Made by a program: the position numbers and the translations under genes
The notes under the pieces: model-generated
What the model was told of the DNA's origin: nothing
Databases searched by the model: none
What the model saw: the letters and a program-made list of their open reading frames with translations, nothing else
Assembly: GCA_002353935.1 (NCBI GenBank)
Contig: DEKP01000045.1
Location: forward strand, 8,697-65,033
Direction of reading: 5' to 3'
Length of the DNA stretch: 56,337 bases
Origin: Ruminococcaceae bacterium UBA2719
Lineage (GTDB): Bacteria; Bacillota; Clostridia; Oscillospirales; Acutalibacteraceae
Part shown: in pieces, positions 24,588 to 31,980 of the stretch
Numbering within the stretch: the stretch's first letter is position 1
How the letters are laid out: the number at the start of each line of letters is the position of its first letter

Positions 24588-25112
24588 CTTGATTAGATAA
24601 TTGTGGATTAGTTAAGAGTCCAAAAGAGCAATCTTTAGTTGAAACTTGTTATAATTTTAAATTGTAAGCAGTATGGAAAACTATGAACTTTATTGTCGAA
24701 AGTGTATTTGAAATTTATGTTGGTACAGACACTTGCTTTTGAAACTATATTAACCGCCGTAAACAACAAGAAATCATCATAAATTACCAAAAGAAAAAGG
24801 CGCCTATAGGGCGTCTTTTTTTCGGAAATATTAATACTAATCAAGATGGTTTTTTATATAACGTAATTTATGAATACTTTGTACTGTCTATTTGAAACGA
24901 GCTGTACTCACTGAAAGTTAAAAAACAATTTTACTTATAATTTGGTGTGAATTATCCTGTAAAATTTTATCAACTTTTTATTATAGATTATTATTAAAAC
25001 AATAAGCCTACATAAAAAATTTCAAAAAAATCCGTATAGCCCTTTATTTTATTTTAAGTTTATGATATAATTTTCCATTATGGGTAAAAATAGCATTGAA
25101 AGGAAAAATTTT
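24588..25112. other. Intergenic stretch at the right edge of the island
   Basis: 525 bases without a credible gene. It holds the second copy of the tRNA-Thr terminator hairpin (24794-24819). It also has scattered short broken frames around 24660-24790 that suggest decayed coding sequence, and a TATAAT (25067-25072) about 40 bases before aspS. Confidence 0.6.
24794..24822 (+). terminator. Terminator hairpin, copy 2 of the 26-bp repeat
   Basis: Identical over 26 bases to 12935-12960 (stem AAAGGCGCC/GGCGTCTTT, loop TATAG), here with a longer T tract. It closes the array on the right, 206 bases after the last array gene. Confidence 0.85.
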
Positions 25113-26858
25113 ATGCTTACTAATATTTATCGGACCGTTTCATGCGGTGAAATCAGAGAAAGTAATATTGATCAGGAGGTTCGCCTTGCAGGGTGGGTAG
25201 AAAATATCCGCGATCACGGCGGAGTAATGTTTCTTGACATACGCGACCAATACGGAGTTACGCAGGTTGTTGTTCATGACGACAAAATGCTCGAGAACGT
25301 TGCACGTGAATGCTCAGTTACTGTATCGGGCAAGGTCGTAAAGCGAGATGAAGAAACAGTAAATGAGAAAATTTCTACCGGTTTCGTAGAGGTTGTTGCC
25401 GATAAACTTACGGTGCTCGGTAAATGCAAAAATAACCTTCCGTTTGAGGTGGTTACATCAACAGCTACTAACGAGGATGTTCGTCTGCGTTACCGCTTTT
25501 TGGATTTAAGAAATCCCAAGGTGCATAATAATATTTTGTTTAGATCACAGGTTATTTCATATTTGCGCGCTCAGATGGAAAATCTGGGCTTTACGGAAAT
25601 TCAAACGCCTATTTTATCTGCGTCTTCACCTGAGGGAGCCAGAGACTATTTGATTCCTTCGAGAAAACACAAGGGCAAATTCTACGCTTTGCCGCAGGCT
25701 CCGCAAATTTTTAAACAGCTTTTGATGGTATCGGGCTTTGATAAATATTTTCAGATTGCCCCATGTTTTAGAGATGAGGATGCGCGTGCCGATCGCTCTC
25801 CGGGAGAGTTCTATCAGCTTGATTTTGAAATGGCGTTTGCTACGCAGGAAGACGTTTTTGAAGTTGCTGAGCAAGTTTTGTATAACACCTTCTCTAAATT
25901 TACAGATAAAGAGGTGTCAAAACCTCCCTTTAGACGTATATCATATAAAGAAAGCATGCTCAAATATGGCACCGATAAGCCCGATTTGAGAAATCCGTTG
26001 GAGATCGTTGATATTTCCGATATGTTTGAAGAAACCGAGTTCAAGCCGTTTTTGAAAAAGACAGTAAGAAGTATCAATGTGCCCGCTGCCGCAGCTCAAT
26101 CTAAGAGCTGGTTTAAGCGTATGGAAGAATTTGCACTTTCTATAGGCATGAAGGGTTTGGGGTATGTTAAAGTTACAGATGAAATGCTGTTTGACGGACC
26201 TATTGACAAATTCTTAAAAGAAGGCGACCGTGAAGAATTGATAAAGCGTAACAAAAGCAAAGCCGGCGACGTAATATACTTTATAGCAGACTCTGCCATA
26301 GCTGCTCCTAAGCTTGCGGGTCAGATTAGAACCGAGGTTGCAAACCGTTTGGATCTTATTGATAAGTCGAAGTTTGAATTGTGCTTTATCGTTGATTTTC
26401 CGATGTTTGAACGCGACGAGGATACAGGAAATATTATTTTTACTCACAATCCTTTCTCAATGCCTCAGGGTGGAATGGAAAGTTTAGAGAATATGGATCC
26501 GTGCGATATCTTAGCTTATCAGTATGATATCGTATGTAACGGCGTTGAACTGTCCTCGGGCGCGGTGAGAAATCATGATCTCGATATTATGATAAAAGCG
26601 TTTTCAATTGCAGGCTATAGCGAAGAAGATTTAAAAGAGAAATTTACTTCTCTTTATACAGCGTTCCAGTACGGCGCGCCGCCTCATGCAGGTATGGCGC
26701 CGGGAATCGACAGAATGTTAATGCTTTTGAAGGAAGAAGAGAATATCAGAGAGGTTATAGCTTTTCCGATGAATTCTAATGCTCAGGATCTCCTTGTAGG
26801 CTCTCCTAATGAAGTCAGCGAACAGCAGCTTAGAGAAGTTCATATAAAGTTAAGATAA
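25113..26858 (+). CDS. aspS: Aspartyl-tRNA synthetase
   Basis: 581 residues from ATG 25113 (AAAGGA upstream); an in-frame ATG at 25080 has no RBS. Class IIb synthetase. The N-terminal OB-fold anticodon domain holds VRLAGWVENIRDHGGVMFLD. Motif 2 region: FDKYFQIAPCFRDEDARADR; motif 3: GAPPHAGMAPGIDRM. The bacterial GAD insertion lies between motifs 2 and 3. Organisms with GatCAB often have a non-discriminating AspRS that also charges tRNA-Asn; the gatCAB genes follow directly, but this cannot be settled from sequence by eye. No T-box leader was seen upstream. Confidence 0.97.
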   Translation: MLTNIYRTVSCGEIRESNIDQEVRLAGWVENIRDHGGVMFLDIRDQYGVTQVVVHDDKMLENVARECSVTVSGKVVKRDEETVNEKISTGFVEVVADKLTVLGKCKNNLPFEVVTSTATNEDVRLRYRFLDLRNPKVHNNILFRSQVISYLRAQMENLGFTEIQTPILSASSPEGARDYLIPSRKHKGKFYALPQAPQIFKQLLMVSGFDKYFQIAPCFRDEDARADRSPGEFYQLDFEMAFATQEDVFEVAEQVLYNTFSKFTDKEVSKPPFRRISYKESMLKYGTDKPDLRNPLEIVDISDMFEETEFKPFLKKTVRSINVPAAAAQSKSWFKRMEEFALSIGMKGLGYVKVTDEMLFDGPIDKFLKEGDREELIKRNKSKAGDVIYFIADSAIAAPKLAGQIRTEVANRLDLIDKSKFELCFIVDFPMFERDEDTGNIIFTHNPFSMPQGGMESLENMDPCDILAYQYDIVCNGVELSSGAVRNHDLDIMIKAFSIAGYSEEDLKEKFTSLYTAFQYGAPPHAGMAPGIDRMLMLLKEEENIREVIAFPMNSNAQDLLVGSPNEVSEQQLREVHIKLR

Positions 26859-26995
26859 TATGATTAACGATTATATCAAATCTAACTTAAATATTAAATT
26901 TTGTCAGAATATGTTTGAGCCTATATTTTGAACTGTGCAGCGCTCATAATATAACTTTGCAAAAAATCAAAGTAGAATCTGAAAGGAAGATGACT

Positions 26996-27274
26996 ATGGT
27001 AACAAGAGAAGACGTTGAAAACATTGCTCTGTTGTCAAAGCTTTTTATTGATGAAAACGACCTTGATAAATTGACCGAGGATATGCAGAATATTATAAAT
27101 TTTGCCGATACAATAAATAAAGCAAGCGATGAAAGTGAAGAATTCGATAATATAAATAATCTTGAAAATGTTTTTCGCAATGATGTTGTAAAAGAGTCGC
27201 TTCCTGTATCAGAGATTTTGTCAAACGCCCCCGAACAGGCCGACGACCATTTTTTGGTCAGAAAGAGAGGGTAA
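26996..27274 (+). CDS. gatC: Asp-tRNA(Asn)/Glu-tRNA(Gln) amidotransferase subunit C
   Basis: 92 residues from ATG 26996. AAAGGAAG is spaced for this ATG rather than the one six bases earlier. GatC hallmarks: VTREDVENIALLSKLFIDEN, LTEDMQNIINFADTINKA and the C-terminal LRND-like FRNDVVKESLP. It wraps around GatA and GatB in the complex that converts mischarged Glu-tRNA(Gln) or Asp-tRNA(Asn). gatA starts one base after its stop. Confidence 0.94.
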   Translation: MVTREDVENIALLSKLFIDENDLDKLTEDMQNIINFADTINKASDESEEFDNINNLENVFRNDVVKESLPVSEILSNAPEQADDHFLVRKRG

Positions 27275-27275
27275 T

Positions 27276-28727
27276 ATGGGTTTGATAAAAAAATATCACG
27301 ATTTGCTTGTTAAAAAAGAGATTTCATGCGTTGAGCTGACGCAGAAATATCTTGACGAAATTAATAAATCAAACGGCGATTTGAACGCTTATATTACTGT
27401 AACCGATGAGTTAGCTTTGGAAAACGCTAAAAAGGTTGATGCAAAAATAAAAGCCGGGGAGGAGATTTCGCTATTAGAAGGAATCCCGATGACCTTGAAG
27501 GATAATATCTCAACAAAGGGAGTAGAAACTACCTGCGCTTCAAAGATCCTTTCAGGGTACAAGCCTATTTATGACGCTACGGTATATGAGATTTTAAAAT
27601 CGAGCGGCGCTGTTATGCTGGGCAAAACCAACATGGATGAATTTGCAATGGGATCATCCAGCGAAACTTCGTACTTTGGCGGCTCTAAGAACCCGCATAA
27701 TCTTTCCTGTTGCGCAGGCGGTTCATCGGGGGGTGGCGCGAGCGCTGTCGGCGGCAACTTGGCTGTATACGCCATAGGCTCTGATACCGGCGGAAGTATC
27801 CGCCAACCTGCATCTTTTTGCGGCGTTGTTGGCTTAAAGCCTACTTACGGTGCGGTGTCAAGATACGGACTTATAGCTTATGCAAGTTCATTTGATCAGA
27901 TAGGCCCGATTACCAAAACCGTTGAGGATGCGTCGATTGTATTTGACGCTATTTCCAAATATGACGAGAAAGACTCTACCTCCACAGGCAGCAACTATGA
28001 AACGTTTAATACGCTTAACGATGATATAAAGGGTAAAAAAATCGGAATAGCGTATGAATATTTAAACGGTGTTAAAGACGAAGTAAAAGAGGCGGTGTTA
28101 AACGCCTCTAAGGTCTATGAGAGCTTGGGCGCTGAGATTGTATATTTTAATTTAAAAGAACTCGATTACGCTTTGCCGGTATATTATATTTTGGCGTGTG
28201 CCGAGGCTTCATCTAACTTAGGCCGATATGACGGTATTCGCTACGGCTACAAGTGTGAGCACTATGAGGGCACTCACGATATGATTTGCCGTACCCGTTC
28301 TGAGGGATTTGGAGAGGAAGTAAAGCGCAGAATTTTGCTTGGCACTTATGTGTTGTCGGCAGGCTATTACGATGCTTATTACAAAAAGGCGCAAAATCTT
28401 CGAGGAAGCATAGTCAGAGCTTTTGACAGAGCTTTTGCCGACTGTGATGTTATTTTAGCGCCTACTGTTCCGATGACTGCGTTCAAGCTTGGAAAAGCGC
28501 AGTTTGATCCTATAGAAACTTATCTTACAGATATCTGCACAGTGCCTGTGAACATTGCGTCGCTTCCGGCTGTTTCTGTTCCCTGTGGTATTGATAAAGA
28601 AGGACTTCCTATCGGAATGCAGCTTATCGGCAGAAAATTTGATGAGAAAACTTTACTTAATATTGCTTATAAATATGAACAAAGTACAGATAACTTAAAA
28701 GAAACGAAATGGGGTGTAAAGCTGTGA
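27276..28727 (+). CDS. gatA: Asp-tRNA(Asn)/Glu-tRNA(Gln) amidotransferase subunit A
   Basis: 483 residues, amidase-signature family; it hydrolyses glutamine to supply ammonia to GatB. Ser-Ser-Lys catalytic elements are visible: GIPMTLKDNIS (Lys), the Gly/Ser-rich CAGGSSGGGASAVGG and GSDTGGSIRQPASFCG. The C-terminal part contains ILAPTVPMTAF and AVSVPCG. GAGAGGG precedes ATG 27276. It overlaps gatB by four bases (GTGA), so the two are translationally coupled. Confidence 0.97.
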   Translation: MGLIKKYHDLLVKKEISCVELTQKYLDEINKSNGDLNAYITVTDELALENAKKVDAKIKAGEEISLLEGIPMTLKDNISTKGVETTCASKILSGYKPIYDATVYEILKSSGAVMLGKTNMDEFAMGSSSETSYFGGSKNPHNLSCCAGGSSGGGASAVGGNLAVYAIGSDTGGSIRQPASFCGVVGLKPTYGAVSRYGLIAYASSFDQIGPITKTVEDASIVFDAISKYDEKDSTSTGSNYETFNTLNDDIKGKKIGIAYEYLNGVKDEVKEAVLNASKVYESLGAEIVYFNLKELDYALPVYYILACAEASSNLGRYDGIRYGYKCEHYEGTHDMICRTRSEGFGEEVKRRILLGTYVLSAGYYDAYYKKAQNLRGSIVRAFDRAFADCDVILAPTVPMTAFKLGKAQFDPIETYLTDICTVPVNIASLPAVSVPCGIDKEGLPIGMQLIGRKFDEKTLLNIAYKYEQSTDNLKETKWGVKL

Positions 28728-30136
28728 AATATGAGATGGTAGCAGGTTTTGAAACCCACGTTGAATTATCTACAAATACAAAGATTTTTTGTTCGTGCAC
28801 AACAGCTTTCGGTGCAGAGCCTAACACCCATTGCTGTCCTGTGTGTATCGGACTTCCGGGAACACTGCCAAAGCTCAATGAAAAGGTAGTGGAGTATGCG
28901 ATTATGGCAGGTCTTGCGACAAATTGTGAGATTGCCGAAATTGCCAAGATGGACAGAAAGAACTACTGCTATCCTGATTTGCCAAAGGCTTATCAGATTT
29001 CGCAGTATGACAAACCGCTGTGCGAACACGGATATATCGAGCTTTCAAACGGCAGAAAAATCCGCATAACCCGTATTCATATAGAAGAGGACGCGGGCAA
29101 GCTGATTCATAATCACGGCGACACTTATGTTGATTATAACCGCGGAGGAGTTCCGCTTATTGAGATTGTCAGCGAGCCGGATATCAGAAGCCCTGAAGAA
29201 GCAAGGGAGTATGTAGAAAAGCTCCAACAAATCATGCGCTATATCGGTGTTTCCGACTGCAGGATGCAGGAAGGCTCGATGCGTTGTGATGTTAATATAT
29301 CGGTTAGAGAAGCAGGCTCTGAAAAGCTCGGCACCCGTACCGAAATCAAAAATATGAACTCTATCACATTTATCACCAAGGCGATGCAATATGAGTTTGA
29401 GCGTCAGGTCGATTTGATTGAAGCGGGGGAAAAGGTTGTTCAGGAAACGCTTAGATATGATGACGCTACGAACACGACTTCTCCTATGCGCGGAAAAGAG
29501 GACGCTCACGATTACCGCTATTTTAGAGAGCCCGATCTTGTTACCATAAAGGTTGAACGCGAACAAGTTGAAAAGATAAAGGCTTGTTTGCCGGAGCTTC
29601 CGAACAAAAAGCTTGACCGCTATATTAATGAATATGAAATCTCTGAGAAAGACTCGGCTTTGCTTGTGAAATACAGAAACATTGCAGAGTATTTTGATAA
29701 AGCGGCACAAGGACTGAAAACTCCTAAGAGTGCGGCTAATTTCATCTTGACTCAAATATTTAGACGACTCGAGACAGAAGCGGATAAAGAAGCTTTTGAT
29801 ATAAAAACCCTTCCAGAACAGCTCAATAAGATGTGCAAGTTAATCGAGAGCGGAAAGCTTAAAAATTCACTGGCGAAATCGGCGCTTGAAAAAATGCTTG
29901 ACAGCGGCGAAAACATAGAAAAATTTGTCAGCGAAGAGGATATGGCAGGCTTAGATGACGCAGCATTGACAAAGTTGTGTCAAGACGCGATAAACAACAG
30001 TGCTAACGCTGTTGCCGACTATAAATCAGGCAAGGAAAAGGCGCTGATGTCTATACTGGGCTTTGTTATGAAAAACTCTAAAGGCAGAGCTGATGCAAAC
30101 GCAGTTAAGGAAAAGCTAAAGGAGCTTATAGGTTAG
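28724..30136 (+). CDS. gatB: Asp-tRNA(Asn)/Glu-tRNA(Gln) amidotransferase subunit B
   Basis: 470 residues. I choose GTG 28724, which overlaps the gatA stop (GTGA) and yields the standard N terminus MKYEMVAGFETHVEL; an ATG at 28709 would add five residues inside gatA and lacks a proper RBS, while GGGGTG fits the GTG. Motifs: CSCTTAFGAEPNTHCCPVC (zinc cysteines), FCSC, MDRKNYCYPDLPKAYQISQY, IHIEEDAGK, DYNRGGVPLIEIVSEPD, and a C-terminal YqeY-like tail (ALMSILGFVMKNSKGRADAN). It is the kinase/transamidase half of GatCAB. Confidence 0.97.
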   Translation: MKYEMVAGFETHVELSTNTKIFCSCTTAFGAEPNTHCCPVCIGLPGTLPKLNEKVVEYAIMAGLATNCEIAEIAKMDRKNYCYPDLPKAYQISQYDKPLCEHGYIELSNGRKIRITRIHIEEDAGKLIHNHGDTYVDYNRGGVPLIEIVSEPDIRSPEEAREYVEKLQQIMRYIGVSDCRMQEGSMRCDVNISVREAGSEKLGTRTEIKNMNSITFITKAMQYEFERQVDLIEAGEKVVQETLRYDDATNTTSPMRGKEDAHDYRYFREPDLVTIKVEREQVEKIKACLPELPNKKLDRYINEYEISEKDSALLVKYRNIAEYFDKAAQGLKTPKSAANFILTQIFRRLETEADKEAFDIKTLPEQLNKMCKLIESGKLKNSLAKSALEKMLDSGENIEKFVSEEDMAGLDDAALTKLCQDAINNSANAVADYKSGKEKALMSILGFVMKNSKGRADANAVKEKLKELIG

Positions 30137-30733
30137 ATGAGCGGATGGTTTAAAAATAAGACAAATGATGATTACAGCTTAAAGGGCAGAACCTTTTTTG
30201 AAGGTTTTCAGATTTTGTTCTTCATTTTTATGATATGTGCGATTGGTGGCTTTATCGTTGAAGTCGCATATATATTAATTACCAAAGGAAGACTTGAGTA
30301 CCGAGGATTTTTATATGGACCTATGCTTCCGGTTTATGGTTTTGGCGGACTTGCTGTCTATCTGTTGTTAAATCCTTTAAGAAAGCATCCTGTTTTTGTG
30401 ATACTGCTTTCAGCGCTTATAACCAGTATAGTTGAATATACTGCCGGCGTTTTGATGTATGCTTTGTATCATCAGCGTTGGTGGGACTATTCCGATCACA
30501 GGTTTAATATCAACGGTTTTGTAAGTTTAGATAATACTATCGGTTTTGCTTTAGCGGGAATTTTTTTGATATATTGTTTAATACCTGTTTTTTTCAAAAT
30601 TTTCAATAAGCTAAACCAAAGGACTAAAACGGTTTTATTTTTTGTTTTTGCCGGACTTTTAGCATTTGATATAATAATGTCAAATGTTATACCAAATCCT
30701 TTTGGCACAGAAGATTATTTTAACAGAAAATAG
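30137..30733 (+). CDS. CmpB-like multi-pass membrane protein (ABC-transporter type IV family)
   Basis: 198 residues starting at the base after the gatB stop. About five to six membrane helices, with the family signature GGFIVEVAYILITKGRLEYR, GFLYGPMLPVYGFG, SIVEYTAGVLM and RWWDYSDHRFNINGFVSLDN (charged-loop RWWDYS...N..G). This matches Pfam 'putative ABC-transporter type IV' (CmpB-like), whose role is not established. It has no own promoter, so it is read through from gatB; its link to amidotransferase function is unclear. Confidence 0.85.
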   Translation: MSGWFKNKTNDDYSLKGRTFFEGFQILFFIFMICAIGGFIVEVAYILITKGRLEYRGFLYGPMLPVYGFGGLAVYLLLNPLRKHPVFVILLSALITSIVEYTAGVLMYALYHQRWWDYSDHRFNINGFVSLDNTIGFALAGIFLIYCLIPVFFKIFNKLNQRTKTVLFFVFAGLLAFDIIMSNVIPNPFGTEDYFNRK

Positions 30734-30749
30734 AATAAATAATCACAAT

Positions 30750-30787
30750 AAAACGGCTGACTCATTTTGTTTTGAGTCAGCCGTTTT
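30750..30787. terminator. Bidirectional terminator
   Basis: A 15-bp perfect stem AAAACGGCTGACTCA / TGAGTCAGCCGTTTT with a T tract on both strands, between convergent genes. Confidence 0.93.
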
Positions 30788-30809
30788 TATAAGTTTATTT
30801 TTATTAATA

Positions 30810-31220
30810 TTATGAAAGCTTAGCGTAGGTTTTTTTGAGAAATTTTTCTGACTTTACGGTAAAGCGCTCATGAGTACCTTTGCCGATTAAGCCTGTATTA
30901 TCAAACGCTTCAACTAAGAAAGTCATCTTTCTGCCGTCAAACTCTTTGAGTATACTTTGGCAAGAAATTTGAGCACCTATTGGGCTTGCGCTGATATGTT
31001 CAATATCAAGTTTTGTACCTACAGTTGTTATATCGTCGCTGAGCAAATTCTCCACACTTTCTGCGCAACAGCTTTCTATCAGAGCAATCATAGCCGGAGT
31101 AGCGTAAACCTTGAGAGTTCCGCTGCCAAGAGTTTGTGCGGTATTTTCTTCTGTAACAATATCTTTTTTGCTGTTTTTAAGTCCTATAAATTCGCTATTG
31201 GTCTTTGGTGTATTATTCAT
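30810..31220 (-). CDS. Hotdog-fold thioesterase (FlK-like)
   Basis: 136 residues from ATG 31220, overlapping the upstream stop by eight bases. Fluoroacetyl-CoA thioesterase-like features: TLKVYATPAMIALIESCCAE, VGTKLDIEHISASPIGAQIS and IGKGTHERFTVKSEKFLKK. Members of this group are annotated as general thioesterases; fluoroacetyl specificity should not be assumed. It is coupled to the APH-like kinase gene upstream and separated from gatB's neighbour by a shared terminator. Confidence 0.85.
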   Translation of the reverse strand: MNNTPKTNSEFIGLKNSKKDIVTEENTAQTLGSGTLKVYATPAMIALIESCCAESVENLLSDDITTVGTKLDIEHISASPIGAQISCQSILKEFDGRKMTFLVEAFDNTGLIGKGTHERFTVKSEKFLKKTYAKLS

Positions 31221-31968
31221 AGTCAACAACGTTTACCCAACTGTATAGAAGTTCTTTTTCTTCTTCTACGCCCTTTGTAGATTGTGTAGCAGCGACAATT
31301 GGCATCCATTGCTGAACATACTGTTTAGCGGTATCGGTCTCTTTGCAAAACATTGAAAGATATTTCTTAGCCAGCTCTTCGTCACCTGACAGACAGAACA
31401 GCATATAAGTTCTTGCGGCGTCTGCGGAGGCGTTTCCCTGGGTTACATGAGCCCAGTCTATTATATAGTAAGTTCCGTCGGGTTTTATGATAATGTTAGA
31501 TGGATTAAAGTCACCGTGGCAGATTTTTTTATGGTTCGGCATAGAGTCCAGACGGGTGTGAAGCTCATACCTTGTAGTTGCGTCAAATGAACTTTGAGAG
31601 ATTTTGCGGTTGAATTTATCTTTGATTTTGTTAAGTAGGGGAGCTTCTTTTGAGAAGATTTCCTTTTGAATGTTAACAAAAAGCTTTAGATATTCGTCAA
31701 GCTTATCCGGGTTTTCTTCCATTAGAGTTTGCAACGTTTTTCCTTCGATATATTCAAGGCGGATTGCCCACTTGCCGTCTGTTTTGAAAACCTCTAGCAG
31801 CTTTGGTACATTAAGCCCGGTTTCTTCAATTCTCGCTTGGTTGAGGGCTTCGTTGAGAATATCAGCTTTGGAATAGTCGCTGTCAAAAACTTTTAAGACA
31901 GTGTCGCCGTCTTTGTATACGGTTTTCTTTTTGCGGTTTGCTATTACTGTGTAGTTGTTTTTACTCAT
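31213..31968 (-). CDS. Aminoglycoside-phosphotransferase-fold kinase
   Basis: 251 residues. The kinase-like core is visible: a Gly-poor N lobe with TVLKVFDSDYSKADILNEAL, hinge LEYIEGKTLQTLM, catalytic loop ICHGDFNPSNIII (Asp and Asn) and metal motif YIIDWAH. This is the APH/choline-kinase family, which includes antibiotic kinases but mostly housekeeping small-molecule kinases. There is no resistance-gene signature and the substrate is unknown. GGAGGGG precedes ATG 31968. It lies 12 bases after adhE and is coupled to the thioesterase. Confidence 0.88.
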   Translation of the reverse strand: MSKNNYTVIANRKKKTVYKDGDTVLKVFDSDYSKADILNEALNQARIEETGLNVPKLLEVFKTDGKWAIRLEYIEGKTLQTLMEENPDKLDEYLKLFVNIQKEIFSKEAPLLNKIKDKFNRKISQSSFDATTRYELHTRLDSMPNHKKICHGDFNPSNIIIKPDGTYYIIDWAHVTQGNASADAARTYMLFCLSGDEELAKKYLSMFCKETDTAKQYVQQWMPIVAATQSTKGVEEEKELLYSWVNVVDYE

Positions 31969-31980
31969 TGTGACCCCTCC

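Larger units (their letters stand above)
13190..24793 (+). other. Accessory island: orphan immunity-gene array
   Basis: About 11.6 kb, visibly richer in A+T than both flanks, with all genes rightward, each 110-200 codons, mostly with its own RBS and 20-170 base gaps. Recognisable or likely immunity families alternate with unnamed small proteins, paralogous pairs, frameshifted genes and toxin-like tails. It begins beside a tRNA gene and ends near a copy of the tRNA's terminator hairpin. No integrase, transposase, secretion gene or full toxin is visible. Confidence 0.7.

Noticed and set aside
13190..24793. Prophage or integrative conjugative element
   Set aside because: No integrase, structural, relaxase, replication or conjugation gene is visible; only tRNA adjacency and repeats support mobility.
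24840..25112. T-box leader upstream of aspS
   Set aside because: No T-box core sequence or antiterminator/terminator pair seen; only AT-rich DNA and a TATAAT. The gap before argS was checked likewise.
31213..31968. Aminoglycoside resistance gene
   Set aside because: Only the general APH/choline-kinase fold motifs are present, in an operon with adhE and a thioesterase; nothing supports antibiotic specificity.
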